A DNA stretch of 64,000 nt from Dermacentor variabilis (GCF_050947875.1 NC_134568.1:201119043-201183042); one strand, 5' to 3'. Positions 1 to 11,464 are shown, numbered from the stretch's first letter. A program made the numbers and translations. The notes: generated from the sequence alone by a model not told the origin.

Positions 1-99
1 AATTATGCATAATCAGTGTGTACACGTCATATCAGATAGGGAGCTATCGCAATTTTCGTGACGTCCCGTGACAGACAGGTGAAGTGGGGGTGGCCCAAG

Positions 100-2330
100 A
101 AAGTTTTTGACCAATCGCGGTGGGCTGATTGCAGAATTGGAATAGAAAAGTTTGGAACAGTTTTATGTTATAGCGCCCCTTGTTCATGAATACGCCAATT
201 TTCTTGAACTGTGTATGGATGATTCGTCAACCATTGATCAGGTATGCACATGTTTTAAGGTTAATGTCAGGCATTGCATTGACAATTTCATTCCCACTGT
301 AACAAAATGCACAACGAAAAAGAATCCATGGATAACACGCGATGCTATTCACCTCAAGCGTAAAATCAAAAGACTAATAAAATCAAACAAAATACGCCCC
401 GTTCCATACTACCTTACTCGCCTCCACTCTCTAACTAGCCTATTAAAAAGTAAAATTAAGACTGCTAAACTGACTTATTGTAATAGCACACTTAGTGGTT
501 TCATTAAATCAGCACCCAGCAAATTCTGGAGATACCTAGGTTCCCAACGCACAAACAGCAAGACAAAATCCACGGAAGGAATTGACGCTGACACCTTTAA
601 TACTCACTTTCAGTCAGTGTTCACACATGACAACGACTGCTCCGACCTTGCCCTCGAATTCGAATGTAAGACCACGCTGACAGGTACTCCATTAATATCC
701 GAGGCGGGAGTGCTTTTGATGCTGTTAAACATGGATGATAAGAAATGTGATGGACCAGATGGAATCCCGAACACATTTCTAAAGCGGTATGCCGAGCCTA
801 TAAGTAAATACCTCTGCCTGATATATCAAAACACAACCGATGAGTGTAGCCTTCCTGCTGAGTGGAAACTAGCGAAAATAATTCCGGTGCATAAATTTGG
901 CAAAGTTTTATCGGCAGCTAATTATCGACCAATATCACTGACATGTACATGCTGAAAATTACTAGAGCACATCATTTTGAAATTTCTGACAAATTTTGTC
1001 GAAGTCAATAACATACTCCACACAAGCCAGCATGGATTTCGTAGTGGCTTGTCAACCGCTACGCAACTAGTAGAAATTATGCATTATTTTTCACAAAGCC
1101 TCGACAATCAGTCGCAAATCGATGCCCTTTTCCTGGATCTATCGGAGGTTTTTGACCGAGTCTCTGATACTAAACTCCACTTTAAAATTGAAACGATATT
1201 TGGTGATGGACCACTGGTACGATGGATTTATAATTAACCTCTCTGATCGTTATCAGTTTGTGCAATACGACCATCATGCCTCCAAGTTAGTACCTGTTCT
1301 TTCAGGAGTACCTCAAGGTACAGTTTTAGCCCCGTTGTTTCTTTTTATTAACGACATACCAAATGAAACTGATGTAAAAATGCGACTATTCGCGGATGAC
1401 TGCGGGCTATACCAAGAAATAAAAGCCTCTAATGACCAGGAAAGATTTAACAATGCTCTAGGAAAAATTGCAGAGTGGTGCAATAAATGGCAGATGGTAA
1501 TTAATTTCGAAAAAACGGTCTCTATGTCCATTACAAGGAAAAAGTGTAAATTAGATTACATATACTCTTGCAATAACATGAATATCAGTAGTGTGACTGA
1601 ATATCGATACTTGGGTGTAGTCATCACTTCTGACTTAAACTGGACTGCGCATGTTCAAAGCATAGCTAGCAAAGCAATGAACAAGTTATTTTTTCTTAAA
1701 AGGGCCCTTCGTCATTCTACATCTGATACAAAACTTCTAGCTTATGTCACCTTTATCCATCCGGTCTTAGAATATGCTAACATAGCTTGGTTCCCCCACA
1801 CTAAAAACAACGTTAAAACACTCGAAATGGTTCAAAGGAAAGCCGTGCGCTTTATCTTCAACTGCTATGGACGCATGCATTCAGCCACAGATCTTTTACG
1901 CACGGCTGGGCTTCACACGTTGTCCAGCCGTGCTAAATTACACCGTCTAAAGTTTGTCTTTACTGCTTAATAATGCATTAAAGATGTCTCCCACAACTTT
2001 GTTCGTATAAACACTACAAGTCTAACACGTCACAAGCATGCACTCACCCTTGAAGAATATTTCTGTCACAGTAATACTTTCCGATATTCTTTTTTTCCAC
2101 AAGTTGTCCGAGATTGGAATCACTTGCATCCATCAGTCATGGCCCAGCGCACCATAGACAAATTTATTACCCTCGCTGAGAGCTCTGTGCGTACATTGCT
2201 CTCAGCATAAGCTTGTTCATAATCTTATATTACAGTGTTCCTCTCAGTGTATTTATTGTATTCAAGTGCCATCATCAGTTTTATTTACTATTGTCATGTG
2301 TATTGCATGTTTTACCTTTATTTTTGACTC
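100..2330 (+). mobile_element. 5'-truncated CR1-like non-LTR retrotransposon (LINE)
   Basis: The segment encodes a recognisable LINE reverse transcriptase but no upstream apurinic-type endonuclease, so the copy is 5'-truncated. The 5' edge is not sharp and I place it by where coding similarity fades. The 3' end lies in the AT-rich stretch before the TA microsatellite at 2334. The RT motifs (SGVPQG, FADD) and the 3' region resemble those of the LINE at 55725-57040, so the two may belong to related families. Clade assignment as CR1-like is from motif memory, not from a tree. Confidence 0.8.
152..2210 (+). pseudogene. Reverse transcriptase remnant of CR1-like LINE, frameshifted
   Basis: Three overlapping reading frames together cover an RT: 152-955 (N-terminal extension and fingers, with KCDGPDGIPN and NYRPISLT), 977-1237 (QHGFRSGLSTATQL and a degraded palm motif LDLSEVFDRVS, usually LDLSKAFD) and 1122-1970 (SGVPQGTVLAP, LFADDC with the catalytic Asp pair, then thumb and connection). 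A further piece continues out of frame to a stop at 2208-2210. An in-frame stop near 952 and frame shifts near 970, 1230 and 1970 make it inactive. In the family this protein copies element RNA into DNA at a nicked target. There is no host gene role. It is a dead copy, and the call is firm at the level of LINE RT. Confidence 0.85.

Positions 2331-2333
<3 letters not shown>

Positions 2334-2408
<75 letters not shown>
2334..2408. repeat. (TA)n microsatellite
   Basis: About 37 uninterrupted TA units follow the LINE 3' region and precede a retroelement 3'-UTR fragment. Pure dinucleotide repeat; no coding meaning. Confidence 0.97.
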
Positions 2409-2410
<2 letters not shown>

Positions 2411-2544
2411 CAGTGAACCTTTATCTGTATGTTTTTGCCGTCTTCTGTAAAAATCCCAAGAAGGGATTGACAGTATTCCGAAATAAATAAATAATAAAGA
2501 AATAGGGGCAAAGACTTTCTGACTCGCCCTTGTATATATGAGAT

Positions 2545-2670
2545 ACGAAAGGCAGCGAGGTTAACCGGAAGACAGATATCCAGTTTGCTACCTTGCACTG
2601 GAGGAGCGATAGAGGGAGACATGAAGATGAAGAAAAGCACCCAAACAGAGAGAGGGAGAGGACACAAACA
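2545..2670 (-). repeat. LINE 3'-UTR fragment (family of the 11947-13865 LINE)
   Basis: On the + strand it reads GGCAGCGAGGTTAACC, then CAGTTTGCTACCTTGCACTGG, then purine-rich sequence. The same string lies at the 3' end of the LINE at 11947-13865 and again near 24618 and 35185. It is therefore best read as a severely 5'-truncated LINE copy consisting only of 3' UTR, not as an independent repeat. Confidence 0.65.
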
Positions 2671-2719
2671 TACGACACCTACAATAACGTGGTAGTGTCA
2701 CAGTCGTCCAACTAGGTCG

Positions 2720-3360
2720 CGAGAAAATTAATATATAGAAAATATTTTAGTATTTAATGCTGCAGAACTTGGGTCTTCAACATATACTGGCGCTTATTGT
2801 TAACTTCGGTCAGAAAAAGTTCTTTAAGAGCGGCACACTTTGACAAAAATATGCCTTTGCAAGTTGACCATATTGTACTGGTAAAATGAAAAGCAATCTG
2901 TTCGTTTTATTACACTTGGCTAGAAGTGCACTTAACAGTAAAAAATCGCTTCCTTAAGTACATTGTACGAATTTTTCTGAAGAAGAAGCAATTACAAACA
3001 TACCGAAATTGCAGTTTTAGTCCACTTTCATCCGTGATTTTTGCATTGATGTGCTCCGTGAATAAATATTATAAAGGCGCATTGGATAGGCCTGTTTCCG
3101 GCGTTTGATTCCCGTCATTATCTTATTTTGATTTTTGTTTCAGGCGAGGTGTGCATCTTTTGAATTTGGCCTCTGAACCAAGCTCGGCATAATTCCGCTC
3201 AGCCCAATGGCTGCCGAGCGTCAGGCAGCTGACGCGACCAGGGTGGCACTGTAACGCTGATTTCCTCAGCATCCAATGGCTCCACTGTGTGGACCAGTCC
3301 TAAAAACCATTTTAAATATCGTATTTGCCTTGTCTTCCTGTCGTATCACATAGAGCGTGC
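2720..3360 (+). repeat. Dispersed repeat X, copy 1 (inverted partner at 5110-5735)
   Basis: The sequence is collinear with the reverse complement of 5110-5735 over about 640 bp with many small indels. Shared stretches include GAGAAAATTAATATA at the outer edge, AAGTTCTTTAAGAG, CCGTCATTATCT and AAGCTCGGCATA-type blocks towards the inner edge. It has no convincing coding potential. It could be one of two independent insertions of an unnamed family, or one arm of a long-terminal-inverted-repeat element about 3 kb long. I cannot decide between these without other copies. Confidence 0.6.
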
Positions 3361-3659
3361 CACGCAAAAGCCGGGAGGTAAGGCGAACGCACTCGGAGTT
3401 CGCTTCGGTTATCGCAGTCTGTTTTAGTTTTTTTTTTTTTGCTTACATTCTGATTCGCGCCTCTCTGGGAAACGTCAGGCCACAAGCCTGAGTGCGTGTG
3501 CCGGAGATGTCTGGTACACATGGAGTGTTCACCCGGATGAAGGTTTAGAAAGTAGTGAAACTGTACCGGCGAACTCTTCCACACGCAGTTGCGCTTTAAA
3601 AAAAAGAAAAAAAAAAGCTGATAAGAAGGCGTGCATGGGCAGTTAGGCAGGTGGACGCT

Positions 3660-3937
3660 TGTCATGAGGCAAATTGTCTGTAATGTCACATTCAAGACAG
3701 CTACAGAATTATCGCCGTCACCATCATCATACTGTTTGCCTTGTGAAGAAGAAGACGCGTCTGGCGGCACAGCCGCATCGCCAACGCGCGGCTCGGCTCG
3801 CGCTGTTGATAACAGGTCGTTATCAGGCTGATAACAGGCTGTTGATAACTGTGCATCTTTTTGCACAGTTCTTCGGGCTGTCTCGCCGTTCCCTGTCGCT
3901 GTGCTTCTGCATAAGAAGCCGCAAATAAACCTCCTCA
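3660..3937 (+). mobile_element. Probable 5' LTR of a decayed Ty3/gypsy element
   Basis: The segment begins TGTCATGAGG and ends CTCCTCA (TG...CA). It has AATAAA at 3924-3929 near its 3' end and sits two bases before a primer-binding-site-like sequence. A short tandem of GATAACAGG-type repeats lies at 3808-3850. No second LTR copy was found in the window, so the left border is inferred only from the TG and the typical LTR length. Confidence 0.5.
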
Positions 3938-3939
3938 AT

Positions 3940-3967
3940 TGGTGGAGGTGCTGGGATTCAAACCCCG
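3940..3967 (+). promoter_or_regulatory. Primer binding site (tRNA 3'-end complement)
   Basis: TGGTGGAGGTGCTGGGAT begins with the TGG that pairs with the CCA tail of a tRNA and runs on into sequence complementary to a tRNA T arm (TTCAAACCC). It is the usual priming site for minus-strand DNA synthesis just inside a 5' LTR. Which tRNA is used was not determined. Confidence 0.65.
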
Positions 3968-4012
3968 TCGCTTGAAACCCTGGAGCTGCGATAAAGAAAG
4001 CTACCGCCCGCC

Positions 4013-4612
4013 ATGACCGACAGCTCATCCCAAACGGCGCCGACGCCACAGTCCGTCACCTGCACCGGCGTTCCACGACAACGGAACCCCAAGATCTTCA
4101 GCGGTGCAGACGACGAAGACGTAGAAGACTGGTTCGCGTCTTACGAACGGGCGAGCGCGCACAACAAGTGGGATGACCCAGCGAAGTTAACCCATGTCAT
4201 CTTTTATCTGGCCGGTGTTGCCCAACTCTGGTTCCAGAACCACGAAAGTGACGTACCCACATGGTCAGTCTTCAAGACAACTTTCGCGGAAGTGTTCGGC
4301 CGACCCGCTGTTCGCAAGCTGCGCACTGAACAACGCTAGCGCGCCCAAGCACAGCAGACGGCAGAAACGTTCACGAGCTACATTGAAGACGTCGTGGACC
4401 TTTGTAAACGTGTCAACGCCGCCATGCGCAAAGCTGATCGAATTCACCACATACTGAAAGGCATCGATGACGGCGCATTCTAGATGCTCTTATAGCCAGG
4501 AATCCGCGCACCGTTTCCGATGTCGTCAGCCTATGCCAAAGTTATGATGAGTTAAGGAAGCAACGCGCTTCGACTCGGCGTGCTCCGGGAAGCGACGACT
4601 CGTTGGCGTATA
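4013..4612 (+). pseudogene. Ty3/gypsy Gag capsid remnant
   Basis: The frame opens at 4013, 46 nt after the primer-binding-like site. It encodes a Gag start, then a retrotransposon capsid domain (KIFSGADDEDVEDWFASYER, HVIFYLAGVAQLWF, TWSVFKTTFAEVFG). TAG at 4337-4339 interrupts it. The same frame continues as capsid C-terminal sequence to TAG at 4481-4483, and further Gag-like residues continue out of frame to about 4612. No nucleocapsid, protease or polymerase follows; the sequence becomes AT-rich. It is a 5' LTR plus partial gag, broken by at least two stops. The family normally assembles virus-like particles in the cytoplasm. The gypsy assignment is good; the exact clade is unknown. Confidence 0.8.
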
Positions 4613-5109
4613 ATGTACAGTGCAGGAAGAACGCCTCTCTTTTATTTTTTATTTTTCCCCTTTCTAAAGAAACCTGCCCTCTACTAAACAAAAACAACAC
4701 ACGGTCGCGAATTTACTTATTCAACTAGCTTCAGACATCTAAAGTCGAATTTTATTTGTCAAACATTTGACTTGAAGCCTAGTTCTCGCAGAGTGACTTC
4801 TTTAATTGGACACTTTATATTCTTGCTTCGCTAAGCACAATGTCAGTCCGTCAAAGACAGTACATGTCAAGATCGGCTACAAATTTTGAAGTGTTCTGGT
4901 TCTGTTAATTGGAGGCGTGCACTAACCTGCGTGCAATCAAGATGACTTTTTTCTTCTTGAACTGCGATGTTCGGCACCCGCAGAATTTTTTTTTTATTCA
5001 TATGTGCGCTTACTGTATAAGAGTTAAGGCAGGAGGTCCCAAAGTGAAAACTGTCAATCGGTGCGACCTCGGTTGATTACAATGCAGATGAGCCTTGTGA
5101 GCATCGTGA
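4613..5109. other. AT-rich stretch, no gene seen
   Basis: T-rich runs and no frame with family resemblance. It may contain decayed retroelement sequence continuing from the gag remnant, but nothing supports a call. Confidence 0.5.
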
Positions 5110-5735
5110 TGCCTTTTGGAGTTACGAATGGAAGGCAAGGCAAAGACAATATTTTAGACACTTTTTGGGACTGGGCAACACAGCCTGGCCCTCAGGTGCC
5201 GAGAAAATTCGCACAACAGCCACACGCCGCGAGTGCTGACTACCTGAAGCACCTGTGCGGTGAAGTGGTGGTACGAAACTATGCCGAGCGTGGTTCAAGG
5301 GCCAATATAAAAAATTCACATCTCGCCTAAAACAAAGACAATAATGAGATAATGACGGAAATGGAACGCCTATGTAATGCCCTATGTGTTGTTCATACAT
5401 GCAGCACCTCATTGCAAAAATCAGGACTGAAAATGGACCAAAACCGACATTTTGGTATTTTCTCCTGAAATTGTGTACATTTTTCTCACGCAAAGAACTT
5501 TTACTGTAACATACAGCACTAAGAGAGTCAAGTAAAATAATTACAATGAACAAATAAATAACCATTTTTCCAGTAAAAAATTATACATGCGGCAAATTCT
5601 TGTCACAATTTGCGTCTCTTAAAGAACTTTCCCGACCAAATTTGCCGATAAACGCCAATAAACGTTGAAGGCCAACCTTTGTAGATTGATCAGCCGAAGT
5701 TGCGCAGCATTACACACTAAAACACCTGTTATATT
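5110..5735 (-). repeat. Dispersed repeat X, copy 2
   Basis: Reverse-complement partner of 2720-3360 with about 640 bp of alignable sequence. It carries a reading frame (5122-5565, minus) that has no resemblance to a protein family and is disrupted in the other copy, so it is not annotated as a gene. The inner ends of the two copies are about 1.75 kb apart and enclose the LTR/gag remnant. Confidence 0.6.
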
Positions 5736-5923
5736 AATTTTCTCACAGAACTGTTTCACGTACTTTAGTAAACATTGAAAGTAGGTCACGTGACAAGAAA
5801 TTTTTTCAGCTTAAATGTACTGGGACGTTACTGTGAGCAACGTAGTAAACAACCATGACTTTTACAAGAAAATATGAGATGGTCGAGTGACACATCTGGG
5901 ACACTTGGCGTGGAATGACCGAC

Positions 5924-6172
5924 GTATGTATGTATGTATGTATGTATGTATGTATGTATGTATGTATGTATGTATGTATGTATGTATGTATGTATGTATG
6001 TATGTATGTATGTATGTATGTATGTATGTATGTATGTATGTATGTATGTATGTATGTATGCATGCATGTATGTATGCATGTATGTATGTATGTATGTATG
6101 CATGCATGCATGTATGTATGTATACATGTATGTATGCATGCATGCATGTATGCATGTATGCATGTATGTATG
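5924..6172. repeat. (GTAT)n microsatellite, ~250 bp
   Basis: About 34 perfect GTAT units are followed by interrupted units with CATG variants from 6060 onward. Periodic open frames on both strands here are artefacts of the 4-bp period. Confidence 0.97.
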
Positions 6173-7329
6173 ATTACGCTTGACATACTTATTGAATACC
6201 CCAGCCAGCCCGTGTGTGCGTGTATTAGTACTTTTTGGAGGACACCCGAACTCTATAGCGCGCAGTTCAACTAAGTGTGAGGATGCGCGCAGGAGTGACA
6301 TCGAATGTGACAATAGAAAGCAGTCTTATTCTCGAAGCTCCGACATTACGCTGCAGCAACGACACTTTAAACTCTACACATCGTGGTGGAATGGAAAACA
6401 GGAGCACTGCCGCAGCTTAATGAGGCCTTAAGAGTGCAGCTGCAGCCACGGCCGATATTTTGACTACTAGAATCATCTGCGCTTAAAATATAAAAGGACA
6501 GGTGGGCCTTTGCACTGCATGTGGTCTTTCGCACTGCATACACGACAAATTTTATATCGATACACTCGACTTCCTATCATGCGCCAGCGGTGCTTTCTAC
6601 TAGTCACGATTACGCAATGTCTATACGCATGTGAGATTGCCAAAGCTTTGCGCCCGTGCCATACACAAAACACGCATAGCGTGCCGCACGAGGTTATTTC
6701 TGGCGCGAAATTATCCTGCTCACGCCCTGCAAAAACTTGCCACCCCCGGTACGATTCTCAATCGCAACAATGCGTTGACGGTGTACAGGTCGCAGCTTCA
6801 CGCCAGCCGCGCTCCGAAACTTCGTACTGACGGGCAGGCTGGGGAGACGCGCGCCGGCAGAGGTCGCTGCGATCGGCGAGGAGCGAAAATAGCGGCATCG
6901 AAGAAAGTGGCACAAAACGAGGCCCCACGAAGTCGAGCGCGGTAGCGCGCACTGAGCGTCTTATCAGCGGGCGCACTGCGCGCCCCGGCTTTGCATATTT
7001 CACAGCATTATTTATAACCTCCACACCGTGCGAGGACTAATATGTTTTTTTTTCTTTTTTGCTTTACGCCATCACTCATCTAGCCGCAATATTAATCCAC
7101 CTAGTGTAGGCGTTGCGGACACATAATCGGTATGAAGCCTCGTCATTTAAACCCGCCCTGGCGAGTTAGCCGGCTTTACCGGCTTTGCCCGATTTCGTTC
7201 TATTTTCTCTCATTCTCTCACTACCCCACTCTGCCATTTTTAATTCTAGTTTTTCGCATTCACGGGGAATAATTCCAACGAGAAAATGACTTCCTGAAGT
7301 TAATGAGTGCATACCTTCACGCTTCCAAG
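6173..7329. other. Unassigned; CpG-rich part at about 6690-7000
   Basis: No protein family is recognisable. The 6690-7000 part is noticeably richer in CpG than its surroundings, which could mark a decayed GC-rich repeat or an unmethylated segment. Nothing else is supported. Confidence 0.4.
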
Positions 7330-7620
7330 TGATTCATTAACGAGAAGAAAGGGGTTAACCGAGGGGCCCGATTTTCATTAGTCATATCACAAGAAGCCAA
7401 CAAACAATGACGCCAAGGACAACATTGGGGAAATTACTTGTGCTTAATAAATGAAATAAAGAAAGGATAAAGTAATGGGAATGAAAGTGGATGAAAAAAC
7501 AACTTACCGCAGGTGGGGGAACGATCCCACAACCTTCTCATTTCGCGTGCTATGCTCTACCAATGGAGCTACCGCGGCGCCATTTCCCCATCCACTTTCT
7601 TGGGTATTACTGAAGCGAAA
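7330..7620 (-). mobile_element. tRNA-derived SINE (type 1)
   Basis: Read on the minus strand the element starts with a tRNA-like head at about 7605-7500. It has an A-box-like TAGCTCCATTGGTAGAGC, an anticodon-arm region with a degenerate stem, and a B-box-like GGATCGTTCCC. A body follows with AACTT, ATGAAAGTGGATG-type and CCAAGGACAAC blocks. The loop would place CGA in the anticodon position, a tRNA-Ser-like feature. Tick SINEs with a tRNA-related head are known (the Ruka family, from memory). Transcription would be by RNA polymerase III and mobilisation by a LINE. A functional tRNA is unlikely because the stems are imperfect and a body follows. Confidence 0.75.
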
Positions 7621-8370
7621 AGGAATGGAGGAGTTCTCGCCGTTTCCTGTTGACGGCTACACCTTTTCATCTGGTTAATAACTAAAAATTTAAAAAATTA
7701 AAATGTATAAATGAAATAAAACATAAGATAATATATAAACTCTAAGGGTCAAAGTCTCGTGACTTCGTATGTTAGTTACTCAAGATGGAGCCTAGTTCTC
7801 CTAGTTCTCACATACGTGAATGCATACATACACTATAACGAACACTATGAACGAATAAGACCGAATAAGAATTCTAACGAATGAATAAGAACAAATAAGA
7901 ATACTAACTAACGAATAAGAACGAATAGACAATAACGAACGAGAAAAACCAGAGGAACTGAGAAATTGCAGTCAAGCACATGACCCACCGCTTTCGAGAA
8001 ATGGTTACTCAAAAATTGTGGCAGAATTTGTTGCTGCTTCAGTTTATATGTTTCCGCACTATTAAAAAATGCCGCACGGAAAACTGCGAACTAGAACAGC
8101 AATGCTACAGAACATTTAGAGTCCCTAATTTTGAAAACTGCTGCGAGGAGTGGTTTCCAGCAAAATGTTATGCCGAGGTCCTTTAATATTGTTCAAAAAG
8201 TACTGAAGAACCCTGGTTATGCTTTGAGCATTTGCTTAATTCAAGTTTGTAATTACAACATGCCCCCTAAAGCAACTAACTAAATGTGAATTAGTAAAAT
8301 ATTGCTAATTGAAAATCGCATTCGCGATTATATCGCGCAATCATGATGACTGCTGCTGCTATGAAGCTGT
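7621..8370. other. No gene seen
   Basis: AT-rich sequence with a degenerate tandem of GAATAAGA/ACGAA-type units at about 7835-7945. The open frame at 7980-8186 has no recognisable motif. Confidence 0.5.
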
Positions 8371-8544
8371 GGAGGTATTCTGTAAGAGTCCACCTAGTGG
8401 ACATGTCCGTTTCGTCTGCTGTTGAAGTTCTGATTGGCTGGGCTAAGCTGCGCGTCCGCAGCAGCGAGGTGCCACAGCCAATCAGCACTTCAGTAGCAGA
8501 CGAAATGGGTATGTCCAATAGGTGAACTCCTACAGAATACCTCC
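8371..8544. repeat. Long hairpin (foldback) repeat
   Basis: Two arms of roughly 80 nt, beginning GGAGGTATTCTGTA at 8371 and ending TACAGAATACCTCC at 8544, pair with a modest number of mismatches around a short GC-rich centre near 8452-8465. Each arm carries a CCAAT-type block (ATTGGCT). The form fits a foldback or MITE-like element and would give double-stranded RNA if transcribed. Confidence 0.8.
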
Positions 8545-9731
8545 CTGATAAAGCGCCGCCGTATATTTGCTCGTCTGAGCTGCGCTGCGCTGAGAATTTC
8601 GGGAGTTTTCGTGCATGGGGGGCTTTGTAGTATGCCTTCCGTCGAGAAAGATTCAATCTGCTGTACCGGATGCGATCACTGCGCACGAAAAGTCGTTGAT
8701 GCAGTTTCGCTGCACTGCCGCTTTCGAGTATGTACTGCTCAAGCCACACGATGTCAAGCTGTAACGGCAGACTGTTGCAATGTGTGTCTACTTGTTTAAC
8801 GCGCACCAATGCAGAACCGTGACCCCTGAAAGACAATGTAATCGAGTAATTAAACTAATAAGCGAATAAATTCGGTGCTATAGCGTTGCCGCTATGACAG
8901 AGTCCGATCGGTTCTGGTGTGTGTCGACGCTGGCTGTCGTTGGACTGGCGGGGCACAAGCATGCTTATGCGGCATGGGCACATTTCCCAACAGTGGCCAT
9001 CAGTAAACCATGTGATTGTGTCTTCCATAGCCTTTGCGTTCAAGCGCAATAATTTTGCTCACGGGGAGAGAATGATGAGCCGCAATTATTTCGCTTGTTT
9101 GTCACTCATTTGTTTAACAGCAACGTGTAATGTGACAAGAGACCTTTAAGCACCGCTTTTTATCGACATTCCCCTAACAACTCCATGCTGTAACTGGCTG
9201 TCTATACCACGTCAGTTTACATTGTTTTGTTTATCCTCTTAGCAACGCGTTCCGCAGCAGTTTCTACCGCTCTATGAGCTTTCTTTTAATTACCTATGCC
9301 GCATCACCATCAAAAATGTCCTTAAGTACTGTGAACTCCTGCGCGTGGCAGTTTAAAAAGAACACTACCCGTAGTTTTAGAGACTCGACTGCATTTCTGC
9401 TCTAGCTTTTTGCATTGTTAAGTGAAGCACGGGACACGCTGTCGGCGATATGAAGAGTACTGTCAGCGAACGAAAGTGCCTTTTCCGGTGGTAAGAAGTG
9501 TAGCCTGAAAACACAAACGAAGCAAGTTAGACCGGCTGCTATACAGACCGATGACAGCGTAACTCAATGCGCAGAGCTGAGACTTGTACTAGTACCCAGA
9601 CAATTTTGTCACTCGCCACCAGTTCAAGGTTGCAGCGCGGTGCGTTCAAAACTCCAGCGCATCAGCCCCATATTGACCTACGGTTGAAGCTCATGACGCC
9701 CTATAAGTCTAGGATATTAACTGTTGAATAG
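8545..9731. other. No gene seen
   Basis: Mixed-composition sequence. Open frames at 8611-8799 and 8919-9149 have no family resemblance or splice context that I can support. Confidence 0.5.
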
Positions 9732-9739
9732 GTTGTAAG
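9732..9739. repeat. hAT target-site duplication, left copy
   Basis: GTTGTAAG, repeated exactly at 11465-11472 on the other side of the element. Eight bases is the diagnostic duplication length of hAT transposons. Confidence 0.85.
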
Positions 9740-11464
9740 CAGTGATGGGCAGTATCGAGCATAGATGTACCTTAGATAGTCCTCGGGTATCTTGTATCTG
9801 TATCACGATACGTCTGGCAAGACGTGTATCAATATTTGTATTTCCAAAACATGAAGGAATGTATCGTGCATCTTAAATAGAAGATACTGGCTATCGCAGC
9901 ATCACCGTGCGAAACTGTAAACGTTGACTGCAGTCCGCTTATCAAGCTGATACTGCTGCCACCTGCCACTAATCCACCTCAAAAACCTAAAGGCGGCGAG
10001 ATTCTTTTATCTTTCCGCCAGAGCCCTCCAGCGAAGGCAGGCTTAAGGTCCGCGCGTGCCTATTGGTGGAGCAGAATCACGTGATGGTGCTCACGCCGTC
10101 TTAACAAAAACAAGCGCGTGCACATCTGGGTGCAGTAGACCTTTCGTTATCTTTATTTTTTTGTTTTGTTTTAGTTGCTTCGATGCCATGACACTTGCTC
10201 GTAGCCACCGTACTGTGCCGCGTAGGCAAATGCATGCGGCGTCTTTCGCGCAAATTATGGTGCCGCTATAGTGTCGTTATCGAATTTACTCTTGCGTGGT
10301 GCTTTGTCACGAAGTTTGAAGAATGCAAGAGTGGGCTTGCCTTGCGTCTAGTTGCTTTCACACATCAGTGGTTTGAAGGATCTCGTGGATGTAAGTTTGA
10401 CTGTTGTGAACCAAAGCATGGATAGTGCTGCTCCCAGGAGACTTGTGCATAAGGCGGCTATTTTGTGTACGTGATTGTTGCTCGCCAGCACCAAAAGCAA
10501 TTTTTTGGACTACGTTACATGAGAAGAATTCTGCGAAATATGAATAAGCTACGAAAGCTGCACACTACGGACGGACTAGCGCTTGTTTATACGTTGTGAC
10601 AGGTTGTTGATCTGCTCGATTTTTGTAGTTAATGCGCTCCAAACATAAGGAGGATATTTTTTTGCACTCTAAGTGCCAAAATGAATCAAAAAATGCTAAG
10701 AACTGAACTATCAAAACTGTCAACTTGAGCCCAAACAAACCATATGCTGACCGCGTTACATTTAGGATCGATGCGAGTGCTTTCTAGCGATTCTGTCAAC
10801 GCTGCTTGTACAGGACATCCTTACGCAAATAATCGAGCTAGCACTTGCTCTCTGAAATAGTCGTGACCAACGGGCGTAGATTATTGTTCACTTCAGCTCA
10901 TCACAAGCCTTTCGTTCGCCTGCTTCAACACATTTGTGCAATCATTTTGCGGCAACAAAGGAATCAGTTACACCTCAGCCCGCGTAACTGAGCCCAGGTT
11001 ACAAGGTTGAAATGAAGCAAGGTTGGTTGGAGTTAAGAAATTTCCAAGCAAACATTTTTGCGCATACGCGTTTCCTACTACATTTAATAGATCTATAATA
11101 AATTTTCTAATGTATCGAAGTATCTTATGCATGATACAAATGGAAAGTATCGTATCGGATACAATAATTGCCGTACTATCTTGTATCTTGAATAAGGGTA
11201 AAAAGGACAACCGACCACTGAAAGAATACAAGAAAAGACGTTTCGGCTCCCCTGACGGAAGCCTTGTGTGGAGCCGAAACGTCTTTTCTTGTATTCTTTC
11301 AGTGGTCGGTGTCCTTCTTTTTACCCTTCTACATAATGCCTCCCGACCAGACGAGCTTCCGTCAAAACCTCGACTTTATCTTGTATCTGTATCTCAAATA
11401 CTTGTTGACCGAGTATCTTGTACCGTATCATGATACAATTGCAAAGTATCTTTGTCCAGCCCTG
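9740..11464. mobile_element. Non-autonomous hAT-superfamily DNA transposon
   Basis: The element runs 1725 bp from CAGTGATGGGCAGTATC at the left to the inverted counterpart ending GTCCAGCCCTG at the right. Read inward the right end is CAGGGCTGGACAAAGATAC, so the termini share CAG-G-TGG-CA positions as in hAT ends. Both subterminal regions carry many GTATC/GATAC motifs, likely transposase-binding repeats. An exact 8-bp duplication flanks it. No transposase (no hATC dimerisation region) is encoded, so it would depend on a transposase made elsewhere. It carries an internal palindrome at 11194-11328. The superfamily call rests on ends and duplication only. Confidence 0.85.
11194..11328. repeat. 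Near-perfect palindrome inside the hAT element
   Basis: Left arm 11194-11250 and right arm 11270-11328 pair almost completely over about 57 nt (for example GACGTTTCGGCTCC against GGAGCCGAAACGTC) around a 19-nt loop. The flanks repeat TATCTTGTATCT on both sides (about 11178 and 11378). This may be a duplication made by a secondary insertion or only the local GTATC repeats. Confidence 0.85.

Noticed and set aside
5806..6313. Several overlapping open frames of repeating Tyr-Ile-His-Thr or Met-Tyr-Val-Cys
   Set aside because: They are translations of the 4-bp microsatellite in different frames.
7500..7605. A tRNA gene
   Set aside because: A- and B-box-like sequences are present, but the stems are imperfect and a SINE body follows; the same body is found elsewhere without a complete head.
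8291..8836. 181-codon minus-strand open frame
   Set aside because: It passes through both arms of the hairpin, encodes the same motif twice in opposite senses and has no family resemblance.
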